A stretch of DNA of 7,213 bases from an uncultured Rhodospirillaceae bacterium (GTDB lineage: Bacteria; Pseudomonadota; Alphaproteobacteria; Rhodospirillales; Casp-alpha2): the NCBI GenBank assembly GCA_913048145.1, contig CAJWVP010000149.1, positions 1 to 7,213 on the forward strand, in the 5' to 3' direction. Below the pieces are notes generated by a model, which saw only the letters and a program-made list of their open reading frames with translations, was not told the origin of the DNA and searched no databases. Of this stretch, positions 1 to 6,590 are shown piece after piece; the stretch's first letter is position 1, and each line of letters begins with the position of its first letter. The position numbers and the translations under genes are program-made.

Positions 1-675
1 CGGCACGGCAAGTATGGACCCGACGGCAGCGTTCGGGCGCTTCCTGGCGCCAACATTCCATTGGCGACGTTAGGCACGTTCATCCTTTGGTTCGGCTGGT
101 TCGGCTTCAACGGCGGCTCCCAGCTCGCGCTCGGCGGCGCGCTTGACGCGACCGCCATGTCGATTGTTTACGTAAATACCAATCTAGCCGCCGCCGCCGG
201 CGTGGTCGTGTCGATGGTCCTGGCGCAGCTCATGTATGGCAAGGTCGATGTCTCGCTAGCCTTGAACGGCGCAATCGGCGGCCTGGTGGCGATTACCGCA
301 GGACCAGATCTACAGAACCACTTTATCGCACTCATTGTCGGCGGGGTTGGTGGCGCCCTGGTTGTGGTCGCGGTGCCCATGATCGATAAGATGAAGATCG
401 ACGACGTAGTCGGCGCCATCTCCGCCCACCTAGTCGCTGGGATCTGGGGCACACTGTGCGTCGGCATCTTCGGGGCAGGCTCCGTCGTCACCCAGCTTAT
501 CGGCATCGTCGCCATCGGGGCATTTGTCTCAGTGGTCAGCGCTATCGTCTGGTTCATTCTGAAGATGACGGTCGGTATCCGAATCGAAGAAGAGGATGAG
601 GTTCTGGGCCTCGATAAGGCCGAATGTGGCATGGAGGCCTATCCGGAGTTCGGGGCTGGATCTCGAACCTTGTAA
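1..675 (+). CDS. amt: Ammonium channel/transporter Amt, C-terminal part (5' end outside window)
   Basis: This is an inner-membrane channel that conducts ammonia/ammonium for nitrogen assimilation and works as a trimer. The frame is open from base 1, so the gene starts before the window and about 224 codons are visible. Early in the fragment sits the Amt pore motif GWFGFNGGS (visible residues 32-40). SAHLVAGIWG follows at residues 141-150; its His143 matches the second of the paired pore histidines of AmtB (E. coli His318). Several hydrophobic helices follow, then a cytoplasmic tail with an acidic stretch and GLDKAECGMEAYPEF, typical of Amt tails that bind PII proteins. A glnK gene would normally lie upstream but is not visible. 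Two hairpins follow the stop. The family call is very sure; the exact subfamily is not. Confidence 0.96.
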   Translation, partial: RHGKYGPDGSVRALPGANIPLATLGTFILWFGWFGFNGGSQLALGGALDATAMSIVYVNTNLAAAAGVVVSMVLAQLMYGKVDVSLALNGAIGGLVAITAGPDLQNHFIALIVGGVGGALVVVAVPMIDKMKIDDVVGAISAHLVAGIWGTLCVGIFGAGSVVTQLIGIVAIGAFVSVVSAIVWFILKMTVGIRIEEEDEVLGLDKAECGMEAYPEFGAGSRTL

Positions 676-689
676 AACCTCTCCCTCCC

Positions 690-719
690 GTACCGGCGGT
701 TCCCCTGACATGCCGGTAC
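690..719 (+). repeat. Inverted repeat just after amt
   Basis: GTACCGGC (690-697) pairs perfectly with GCCGGTAC (712-719), an 8-bp stem around a 14-base loop. It lies 14 bases after the amt stop codon, directly before a stronger hairpin. There is no T run, so it may stabilise the amt mRNA 3' end or help termination. The pairing is seen directly; the role is inference. Confidence 0.5.
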
Positions 720-727
720 CACCGCGG

Positions 728-758
728 ACAGGCCGGAGAACCCGATTCTCCGGCCTGT
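728..758 (+). terminator. Strong hairpin between amt and ftsK, probable transcription terminator
   Basis: A perfect 13-bp stem, ACAGGCCGGAGAA (728-740) with TTCTCCGGCCTGT (746-758), closes a 5-base loop CCCGA. The outer GGA/TCC can extend it past one bulge. Only a weak T-rich tail follows (TTAAGGGCTTGTTT), so the tract is poor for a classical intrinsic terminator. The position between two co-directional but unrelated genes fits termination of amt. The element ends 39 bases before the ftsK start codon, so an ftsK promoter would have to lie very close to or inside it. Confidence 0.65.
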
Positions 759-797
759 TCCGTTAAGGGCTTGTTTAGGTTCGGTGCCTAATCTGAT

Positions 798-3251
798 ATG
801 ATGAGTTTATCTTTTAAATTCTTTGATTCTACCAACCGCTCGGGGGCGGCTGGTGATCAGGTGACCGCCATTCTGCCAGCCAGCGCACGGACATTTCTCA
901 GTGATCGTATGTCCGAGTTCTGTGGCGTTGCGCTGGCGCTCGTTGCCACTTTTTTCTTGGTTGCCGTTATCTCTTACCAACCCGACGATCCTTCCTTGAA
1001 TAGTGCGACAAATCTTGCGCCGGCCAATCTTCTGGGCCACTCAGGGGCCACGATTGCCGACATCCTCGTTCAGTCTTTCGGATACGCTGCCTACCTTTTC
1101 ATTATTGGTCTGCTCGGGTGGTCCTGGCGAATCATCCGAAAGCAGCGCCTTTCCCTCGTCGGCTGGCGCGGCGTCGCCTTGATCGTTGCAACTTTTACTG
1201 CCGGGATTGGGTTCAGCAGTTTGCCAGTTGCTGACGATTGGCCTCTACCAACCCACATGGGGGGCGTAGCTGGTACGTTAATCCACGATCGTTCCATTAG
1301 CTTTTTAGCTGCCACCGGCTGGCCACACGGTGGCCTGCAGATCGGCATTGCCGCAGCGTTCATGGCCGTGCTTTTTTGGATTTTTGGACTCGGTTTGACC
1401 TGGCGGGAGTGGCAGGCCTCGGGCTCGGCCATCGGAGCTGGCGTTCTGCTACTGGGCCATGGCTTCAAGAAAAGCTGCGAGGCGTTTCTCATAGTGCCAG
1501 CCTGGAGTCGCCACAAGCTGGAAACCATCAAAAGGCAAAAATCAGCGGAGTCGCTGACGGCGTCCACCGATGACGATGACCCTGACGATCATGACCCGGA
1601 GGACATCGCCGTGCGGATCCCGGTCGGCGGAGAGATGCCTGCGGAGGATACGCCGGCGCGCACCGGCCTCGTGGCGCCACGCAAACCAAAACCGAAGACT
1701 GGCAAAAAGGCCCAAGCCGCGCGGCAGCGCAAGCTTGACCTGGAACCAGACCACAACACATACGCACCGCCACCTCTTGATCTTCTGGAAGCACCGATCG
1801 TCAAAGCAGACCGGGAGGCCGTCAACAAGGATGCCCTCGAGCAGAACGCTAAGTTCCTCGCCACGGTCCTGCAAGATTTCGGCATCAAAGGCGAGATCGT
1901 CAAAGTCCGTCCAGGACCGGTAGTGACACTTTATGAACTAGAACCTGCGCCGGGAACCAAGACTTCCCGGGTGATCGGCCTTTCCGACGACATCGCGCGC
2001 TCCATGAGTGCCGTATCAGTCCGTGTCGCGGTCGTGCCGGGCCGCAACGTCATCGGCATTGAGCTCCCAAACGTGGGGCGCGAAATGGTCTGCCTGCGCG
2101 AGCTTCTGGCCTCTACCGATTTCGAGCTTTCCAAATCAAAGCTTCCCCTCGCGCTTGGAAAAGATATCAGCGGCGCAGCCGTGGTTGTCGATCTCGCGCG
2201 TATGCCACACCTGCTGATTGCGGGAACCACCGGTTCGGGCAAATCGGTAGCCATGAACACCATGATCCTGTCCCTCCTGTATAGCCTCAGCCCCAATGAG
2301 TGCCGGTTGATCATGATCGACCCAAAGATGCTTGAGCTCTCCGTCTACGACAACATTCCCCATCTACTGTCCCCGGTGGTGACCGACCCATCGAAGGCCG
2401 TTGTCGCCTTGAAATGGGCAGTACGCGAGATGGAAGACCGCTACCGCAACATGTCACAACTCGGCGTGCGCAACATCGCCGGCTATAATGCCCGCATTGA
2501 AGAAGCACTCAAGAGAGGTGAAGCCCTAACTCGCCAAGTGCAGACCGGATTTGACGAGAACGGCAAGCCCATCATCGTCGACCAGCCTCTGCCCATGGAG
2601 ACACTGCCGTTCATTGTCGTCGTTGTCGACGAGATGGCCGACCTCATGCTAGTTGCCGGGAAGGACGTTGAAGCAGCCATCCAACGTCTCGCACAAATGG
2701 CGAGGGCAGCCGGCATTCATCTCATCATGGCGACCCAGCGCCCGTCCGTCGACGTGATCACGGGCACCGTGAAGGCAAATTTCCCAACCCGCGTCAGCTT
2801 CCAAGTCACTTCGAAGATCGACAGCCGGACGATCCTGGGCGAACAGGGCGCCGAACAGCTTCTAGGTCAGGGCGATATGCTTTACATGGCCGGAGGTGGG
2901 CGGATCACCAGGGTCCACGGCCCGTTCGTATCCGACGACGAGGTGGAACTGATCGTCTCTCACCTGAAGGACCAGGGAATGCCCACCTACCTAGAGGAAG
3001 TAACGATTGACGATAACGCCCCGATCGGTCCAGAAGCCACCGGTGATAAATCGAACAGCGCCGACGCACTCTATGATGAGGCGGTCTCTATCGTCGCTAG
3101 AGAAGGCAAGGCCTCAACCAGCTTTATTCAGCGCCACCTGCAAATCGGCTACAACCGCGCCGCGCGGATTATCGAGCAGATGGAAAAAGAGGGTGTCATC
3201 AGCCCGGCAAACCGCGTTGGGCGCCGCGAAGTGCTGGTCGGGTCCCATTGA
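798..3251 (+). CDS. ftsK: DNA translocase FtsK
   Basis: This septum-anchored ATP-driven motor moves chromosome ends apart at division and activates XerCD at dif. The 817 residues hold a complete FtsK. Membrane segments lie at about 42-60, 94-110, 123-140 and 179-200, possibly with one more near 207-223. A short charged linker follows (about 245-335, with an acidic run at 258-270 and a Pro/Lys-rich run at 290-305). The motor includes Walker A GTTGSGKS (476-483), Walker B IVVVVDE (606-612) and MATQRPS (644-650). A C-terminal gamma winged helix spans about 755-817, with IGYNRAARIIEQME, the part that reads KOPS sites and touches XerD. The linker is short compared with E. coli, as is usual in Alphaproteobacteria. 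The start is one of two tandem ATGs (798, 801); no clear Shine-Dalgarno is visible. Starting at the next in-frame ATG (909) would put the first helix right at the N-terminus, so 798 is preferred. Confidence 0.97.
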   Translation: MMSLSFKFFDSTNRSGAAGDQVTAILPASARTFLSDRMSEFCGVALALVATFFLVAVISYQPDDPSLNSATNLAPANLLGHSGATIADILVQSFGYAAYLFIIGLLGWSWRIIRKQRLSLVGWRGVALIVATFTAGIGFSSLPVADDWPLPTHMGGVAGTLIHDRSISFLAATGWPHGGLQIGIAAAFMAVLFWIFGLGLTWREWQASGSAIGAGVLLLGHGFKKSCEAFLIVPAWSRHKLETIKRQKSAESLTASTDDDDPDDHDPEDIAVRIPVGGEMPAEDTPARTGLVAPRKPKPKTGKKAQAARQRKLDLEPDHNTYAPPPLDLLEAPIVKADREAVNKDALEQNAKFLATVLQDFGIKGEIVKVRPGPVVTLYELEPAPGTKTSRVIGLSDDIARSMSAVSVRVAVVPGRNVIGIELPNVGREMVCLRELLASTDFELSKSKLPLALGKDISGAAVVVDLARMPHLLIAGTTGSGKSVAMNTMILSLLYSLSPNECRLIMIDPKMLELSVYDNIPHLLSPVVTDPSKAVVALKWAVREMEDRYRNMSQLGVRNIAGYNARIEEALKRGEALTRQVQTGFDENGKPIIVDQPLPMETLPFIVVVVDEMADLMLVAGKDVEAAIQRLAQMARAAGIHLIMATQRPSVDVITGTVKANFPTRVSFQVTSKIDSRTILGEQGAEQLLGQGDMLYMAGGGRITRVHGPFVSDDEVELIVSHLKDQGMPTYLEEVTIDDNAPIGPEATGDKSNSADALYDEAVSIVAREGKASTSFIQRHLQIGYNRAARIIEQMEKEGVISPANRVGRREVLVGSH

Positions 3252-3300
3252 GTCCGCGCACTGGGTTTACCCCGCCCGTTCCATTCGTTAAATATCCAAC

Positions 3301-3954
3301 ATGATCCAGTTTCGACAATACGCTTGCCGTTGGACCCTGGCCGTATTGGCCTGGTTCATTCTTAGCACGCCCGCCGAAGCGATTATTGCACGCACCCTCA
3401 AGCTGTCCAAACAGGATGTCGCTGACATTATCCGCATTGAACAACACCTCAACACCAGCCGGACGGTCCGGGCGCGCATTCTTCAAGTGGCATCCGACGG
3501 CTCCTATGCGGAAGGCATGCTCCACATTCAACGGCCTGGGCGCATGCGCCTCGAGTACGACCCGCCCAACCCGACAATGATCATCGCCGACGGGATCAAC
3601 TTGATTTATGTCGATCGGGAGCTTGAGCACGCAACCACCGTCTTGCTGCAGCTTACTCCAGCAGAATTGATCTTGCGCGAAGATCTCTCCTTGTCCTCGG
3701 AGGACTTGTTGGTGACCGGCTTCAGCCGGTCGCCCGGTGTGATTCGCATCTCTCTAGTCCACGCCAAGGATCCTCTGGAGGGAGGTATCATGATGGTCTT
3801 CAGCGACAAACCCTTGGAGCTGCGGAAATGGATAGTCACTGACGCGCAGGGGATCAAGACGACCGTGTCGCTGCTGGGTCCGGAATTCGGAATCAAGCTC
3901 GATCCAGATTTGTTTTATTTTGAAATGCATGATCCCTTACAAGAATCTAACTAA
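3301..3954 (+). CDS. lolA: Outer-membrane lipoprotein carrier protein LolA
   Basis: LolA is the periplasmic chaperone that takes lipoproteins from the LolCDE transporter and hands them to the outer membrane. The 217-residue product starts with a signal peptide: positive residues, a hydrophobic core WTLAVLAWFILS (11-22), and a likely cleavage after AEA (25-27). The mature part shows the LolA pattern: HIQRPGRMRLEYDPP (75-89), then DGINLIYVDRELEH (97-110), the region AELILREDLSLS (121-132), and a late strand with KWIVTDAQGIKTTVSL (176-191). Length matches the family. It begins 49 bases after the ftsK stop with no terminator between, so co-transcription with ftsK is likely. No strong ribosome site precedes the ATG. 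LolA sequences diverge widely, so the call rests on pattern plus the ftsK neighbourhood. Confidence 0.88.
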   Translation: MIQFRQYACRWTLAVLAWFILSTPAEAIIARTLKLSKQDVADIIRIEQHLNTSRTVRARILQVASDGSYAEGMLHIQRPGRMRLEYDPPNPTMIIADGINLIYVDRELEHATTVLLQLTPAELILREDLSLSSEDLLVTGFSRSPGVIRISLVHAKDPLEGGIMMVFSDKPLELRKWIVTDAQGIKTTVSLLGPEFGIKLDPDLFYFEMHDPLQESN

Positions 3955-4210
3955 TTGTTGTTAAAAACTTAATCTTTCGAAATCGGGCTGGGTCGTGGCA
4001 GAATCAATCTTATAATTTCGTAAAGAGGACTGCTGGATTTATTCCGTGCTTCAACTTTATCCTCTGGTAGGAGCGGACGGATCGCAGTGCGTCGCCAGTC
4101 CTGTAGATAGCCCCCCCCCACTACTTTTGGGTTCTATTGTGGAGCCCTGGCGGATCACTACCACCTTAGCGGGCACTGCATAATTGAGTGCAAACAATCT
4201 CATCCCGGCC
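3955..4210. other. Non-coding or decayed stretch between lolA and the xth-like remnant
   Basis: About 256 bases hold no credible gene: every frame is broken by stops and no start with a ribosome site leads anywhere. A run of nine C bases lies at 4111-4119. No convincing intrinsic terminator for lolA is visible. The stretch occupies the place where exonuclease III normally begins in related genomes, so it may be decayed xth sequence. I could only find a very weak N-F-V-K-R match near 4015-4032 to the usual start of that protein, and do not claim it. Confidence 0.5.
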
Positions 4211-4310
4211 GGCGGCAGGGCCGACGCCGTTCGCCTAAAACATCCGGATGATGAACCCCTGTTTACGTGGTAGGTCTACTGGGCCGAAGTCTGGGACGCG
4301 GCCAACGCGC
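4205..4310 (+). pseudogene. xth: Decayed fragment resembling the C-terminal part of exodeoxyribonuclease III
   Basis: Intact XthA is a DNA-repair enzyme (AP endonuclease and 3'-5' exonuclease). Reading from 4205 in the frame of 4217, the translation gives GGRADAVRLKHPDDEPLFTW, then TAG at 4271-4273, then VYWAEVWDAANAPKGL. XthA proteins have a similar stretch near the C-terminus: (T)DA.R..HPD....YTWWDYR.GAW..N.GLRIDH. The stop sits where the second Trp would be, one base from TGG, and V-Y replaces D-Y by one base. The active-site IDH and about 60 further residues are missing, because the fragment runs into the 3' end of the response regulator gene. The N-terminal two thirds are also gone. In alphaproteobacteria I recall xth commonly lying between lolA and this regulator. 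The match is short and made by eye, so chance or a different origin remains possible. Confidence 0.42.
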
Positions 4311-5000
4311 CTAAAGGACTAGGCGGTACCCGCCGGGCACCGTTACCAGGATTTGCGCACTAGACGGATCGTACTCGATCTTCTGGCGCAACCGATAGAC
4401 ATGGGTTTCCAGCGTATGCGTGGTGACGTCGGCGTTGTAGCCCCAGACCTCATCCAAAAGCGCATCGCGGCCAACGATCCGGTCGCCGGCGCGGTAAAGA
4501 TACTTGAGGATGGCCGTCTCTTTGTCGGTCAGCCGTAACGTTTTATTCTCCACCGTGTTCAGCAAAAGCTTATTGGCGGGCTGGAAGGTGTAAGGCCCAA
4601 TGGTGAATATGGCGTCATCGCTTTGCTCGTGATCGCGAATGTGCGCTCGAAGCCGCGCCAGCAGCACGCTCAGACGGAACGGCTTGGTGATGTAGTCATT
4701 GGCGCCAGCGTCAAGACCCGGGATCGTATCCGCATCCGCATCGACACCCATGAGCATGATGATCGGCGATCGAACGCCATTGCGGCGCATGAGGCGGCAC
4801 ACCCCGCGTCCGTCCATGTCTGGCAGACCAACATCCAAGATAATGACGTCGTAGTAATCCTTCTTCGAGAGCTCCAGGGCTTCGGCCCCCGACGCGGCGC
4901 TGACCGTGGCAAACTCTTCGTGTAACCGCAATTGTTCCGAGAGCATTTCGACAAGGACCGTATCGTCGTCGATAATTAGAATCTGTTTGCCGTTGGTCAT
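4311..5000 (-). CDS. OmpR/PhoB-type two-component response regulator
   Basis: This is a cytoplasmic DNA-binding regulator, normally switched by phosphorylation from a sensor kinase that is not encoded here. The 229 residues split into a receiver domain (about 5-120) and a winged-helix DNA-binding domain (about 132-229). The receiver has acidic pocket DDD (11-13), phosphoacceptor Asp56 in LDVGLPDMDG, and Lys106 in ITKPF. The effector domain has LTDKETAILKYLYRAG (157-172), the recognition region DVTTHTLETHVYRLRQKIE (191-209) and the closing wing VPGGYRL. The switch Thr/Ser expected near position 84 is Met (MLMGVD instead of MLTA), which is odd. The start ATG (4998-5000) has a good ribosome site AGAGAG six bases upstream. 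It is divergent from ribA and convergent with lolA. Its target genes cannot be told from sequence. Confidence 0.93.
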   Translation of the reverse strand: MTNGKQILIIDDDTVLVEMLSEQLRLHEEFATVSAASGAEALELSKKDYYDVIILDVGLPDMDGRGVCRLMRRNGVRSPIIMLMGVDADADTIPGLDAGANDYITKPFRLSVLLARLRAHIRDHEQSDDAIFTIGPYTFQPANKLLLNTVENKTLRLTDKETAILKYLYRAGDRIVGRDALLDEVWGYNADVTTHTLETHVYRLRQKIEYDPSSAQILVTVPGGYRLVL

Positions 5001-5006
5001 GTTTTG

Positions 5007-5012
5007 CTCTCT
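5007..5012 (-). promoter_or_regulatory. Ribosome binding site of the response regulator
   Basis: On the minus strand AGAGAG lies six bases before the ATG at 4998-5000. It is the clearest Shine-Dalgarno-like site in the window and fixes the start of this gene. The 140-base gap to ribA must carry the promoters of both divergent genes, but I see no confident -35/-10 pair. Confidence 0.55.
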
Positions 5013-5140
5013 ATTCAGCCCCCAGAGGTTAACATGACTTTGGTCTATGTCCGGTCAGCTAGCTTGAAACCGTATCCATATCATCATCCTATAAGTCTGA
5101 AAATAGGCGTAGTTACATATGGACCAGACAGCGTAGCAAC

Positions 5141-6301
5141 GTGAACGAAAAGAAATCAAATTTAGACCTCAATCTGGTTGATGTTCCAGCGTCCCGAGAA
5201 ACGGTTTCCCTGCTCGGCGTCGATCGCGCCATGTCGGAGATTCGCCGCGGCCGGTTTGTCGCCATTCGCGGTGCCAATGGCGCCGCTGTGATAGCCCAGG
5301 CGGCCGAAGGTCTAGATGCGGATAGTTTTCGCGCCCTAGCGGCCATCTCGGGGGGCACGCCAGCCTTAACGATAACTGCGCGCCGCGCCGTCGTATTGGG
5401 CCTAGGCGAACCAAAAGGCAAGACAGTAACATTATTGACGGAGCCGCCGCTTAGCATCGAAACGGCGCAGGCCATCGCGGATCCTTTGGCCGACTTCGAT
5501 CTTGGCGCTCTAAGGGTCTCCAGTCGGAACGCCACGACCTATGACGGCGAGAGCGCGGCGGTAATCCTGACCAAGCTGGCACGCCTGTTACCGTCCGCAG
5601 TCACGGCGCCAATTGAGTCCCCTGACGCCGAGGACCTCGCGCGCTGGGCACTGCGCCACGATACGGTGCTCATCGATGCAGGGGACATCTTTCAGTACGA
5701 GCGCACAGCTGCGCGTTCGCTACGCCTGGTAAGCGAGGCGCGTGTGCCACTTGTGGATGCTGAAGACACGCGCATTGCCGCCTTCCGGCCCCAGGATGGC
5801 GGGATCGAGCATTTGGCCATCATAATCGGATCACCCAACCCCACGGAACCTGTGCTGACCCGCATACACTCCGAATGCTTTACCGGCGACCTCCTGGGCT
5901 CCCTGCGTTGCGATTGCGGCGATCAATTGCGCGGCGCCATCGCCGAGATTTCAGCCGCCGGCGCCGGCGTTCTCTTATACCTGGCCCAAGAGGGCCGTGG
6001 CATTGGCCTCGTTAACAAACTTCGTGCTTACACACTACAAGACGACGGCTTCGATACTATCGACGCCAATGAGCAACTTGGTTTCGACGCCGATGAGCGG
6101 GTTTTCCTTCCAGCGGCGCGTATGCTTCAGATTCTTGGCTTCAACAGGGTCAATTTGATGTCCAACAACCCGCAAAAGGTGGCGGGTCTGGAGGCCTGCG
6201 GTGTCCATGTGACCGAACGTGTGACGCATGCCTTCCCATCCAACAAGCACAATGAGGGCTATCTGCGGACTAAAGCGGCCCGCGGCGGACATCTGTTCTA
6301 G
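5141..6301 (+). CDS. ribA: GTP cyclohydrolase II with a degenerate RibB-like N-terminal domain
   Basis: RibA opens GTP to the pyrimidine that starts riboflavin synthesis, releasing formate and pyrophosphate. The C-terminal domain (about 208-386) is complete. It has RIHSECFTGD (241-250); zinc cysteines 246, 257 and 259 (SLRCDCGDQL); QEGRGIGL (283-290); Tyr297 and Arg320, equivalent to E. coli catalytic Tyr105 and Arg128; SNNPQKV (341-347); and the ending GHLF. Residues 25-205 follow the outline of DHBP synthase (RibB): IRRGRFVAI, an AAE at 54-56, RAVVLGL, ADPLADF, ESAAVILTKLARLLPSAV and a DIFQYE stretch. The DDEDRENEGD and GHTE-type catalytic motifs are absent, so RibB activity is unlikely. 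The start is GTG at 5141; no in-frame ATG lies upstream and no strong ribosome site is visible. The next ATG (codon 31) would cut into the RibB-like domain. A terminator follows directly. Confidence 0.93.
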   Translation: MNEKKSNLDLNLVDVPASRETVSLLGVDRAMSEIRRGRFVAIRGANGAAVIAQAAEGLDADSFRALAAISGGTPALTITARRAVVLGLGEPKGKTVTLLTEPPLSIETAQAIADPLADFDLGALRVSSRNATTYDGESAAVILTKLARLLPSAVTAPIESPDAEDLARWALRHDTVLIDAGDIFQYERTAARSLRLVSEARVPLVDAEDTRIAAFRPQDGGIEHLAIIIGSPNPTEPVLTRIHSECFTGDLLGSLRCDCGDQLRGAIAEISAAGAGVLLYLAQEGRGIGLVNKLRAYTLQDDGFDTIDANEQLGFDADERVFLPAARMLQILGFNRVNLMSNNPQKVAGLEACGVHVTERVTHAFPSNKHNEGYLRTKAARGGHLF

Positions 6302-6340
6302 GATCAGAGGCCGGCAAGACTTGCCGGACGGATCTTTTTT
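6302..6340 (+). terminator. Rho-independent terminator of ribA
   Basis: CCGGCA (6311-6316) pairs with TGCCGG (6322-6327) around the loop AGACT. The flanking GATC copies (6302-6305 and 6331-6334) can pair after an internal loop, and six T bases follow (6335-6340). It starts one base after the ribA stop codon, a classical arrangement. It is also the last feature that clearly belongs to the GC-rich segment. Confidence 0.8.
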
Positions 6341-6362
6341 CAGGGCCTGGGGGTATCTAACC
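6341..6362. other. Junction between GC-rich and AT-rich DNA
   Basis: Base composition changes within about 20 bases: CAGGGCCTGGGGG (6341-6353) on the left, then TATCTAACCTATTGATTTAA on the right. Codon use changes as well: RibA ends in GC-rich codons, while the minus-strand genes to the right use almost only A/T-ending codons. No insertion-sequence ends, tRNA, target duplication or integrase mark the boundary. It is either a recombination point or an assembly join. Confidence 0.7.
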
Positions 6363-6583
6363 TATTGATTTAAAGTTCTATGTTTTGGCATATCTTTTGC
6401 TTGAATCTTATCAAATCGTGACAAATGAGAAAAACTTATTTTTCCATTAGCATCAAAGGGTATATAAACTCCTCCCATTGCACTTGATTGTGCTGATATT
6501 GGTAACAAATTAATATTCATAGAATCATTAATTGGTCCGGTCAATAAAAAACTAATACAAATAATTGATAAAAAATATTTCAT
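6362..6583 (-). CDS. Small hypothetical protein with a hydrophobic N-terminus, perhaps the truncated start of an outer-membrane protein
   Basis: I do not recognise this 73-residue product with confidence. It opens with Lys and then a hydrophobic segment YFLSIICISFLLTG (3-16) resembling a signal peptide. PISAQSSAMGGVYIPFDANG (28-47) follows, in the style of the early part of PorV/PorQ-like and FadL-like outer-membrane barrels of Bacteroidota and Marinimicrobia, where an ArSAMGGAYV-type motif opens the mature protein. Such proteins usually have some 300 residues. Here the frame ends with TAG at the exact edge of the AT-rich block, so the gene may be cut off by the junction. It starts seven bases after the mutS stop on the same strand, so it probably shares its transcript. 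Codon use matches mutS and not the genes to the left. The barrel idea is weak inference. Confidence 0.45.
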   Translation of the reverse strand: MKYFLSIICISFLLTGPINDSMNINLLPISAQSSAMGGVYIPFDANGKISFSHLSRFDKIQAKDMPKHRTLNQ

Positions 6584-6590
6584 TTATTAA

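Noticed and set aside
168..632. Long open frame antisense to amt
   Set aside because: It lies wholly opposite the well-supported Amt frame, has Thr/Pro-rich low-complexity content with no domain, and reflects GC-rich codon bias on the other strand.
61..675. Amt starting at the TTG codon at position 61
   Set aside because: The same frame is open back to base 1 and encodes normal Amt sequence, so the gene is cut by the window edge rather than starting at 61.
1528..1923. Several overlapping open frames on both strands inside ftsK
   Set aside because: They sit over the FtsK linker, where GC-rich sequence lacks stops. None has a recognisable domain or ribosome site.
4013..4060. N-terminal remnant of xth (N-F-V-K-R, then LLDLF after a frameshift)
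   Set aside because: The similarity to the usual WNVNSV+ARL start needs a frameshift and covers only a few residues, too weak to call.
4205..4310. Terminator for the convergent lolA and response regulator genes
   Set aside because: GGCC/GCCG repeats are present, but no stem longer than about four to five pairs with a following T run was found.
5119..5136. A five-codon ATG frame (M-D-Q-T-A) just before ribA, possibly a leader peptide
   Set aside because: It has no ribosome site and no repeated regulatory codons or attenuator hairpin, so it is most likely chance.
5001..5140. FMN riboswitch upstream of ribA
   Set aside because: This is an obvious place for one, but the conserved RFN-element blocks and a multi-stem fold are not visible in these 140 bases.
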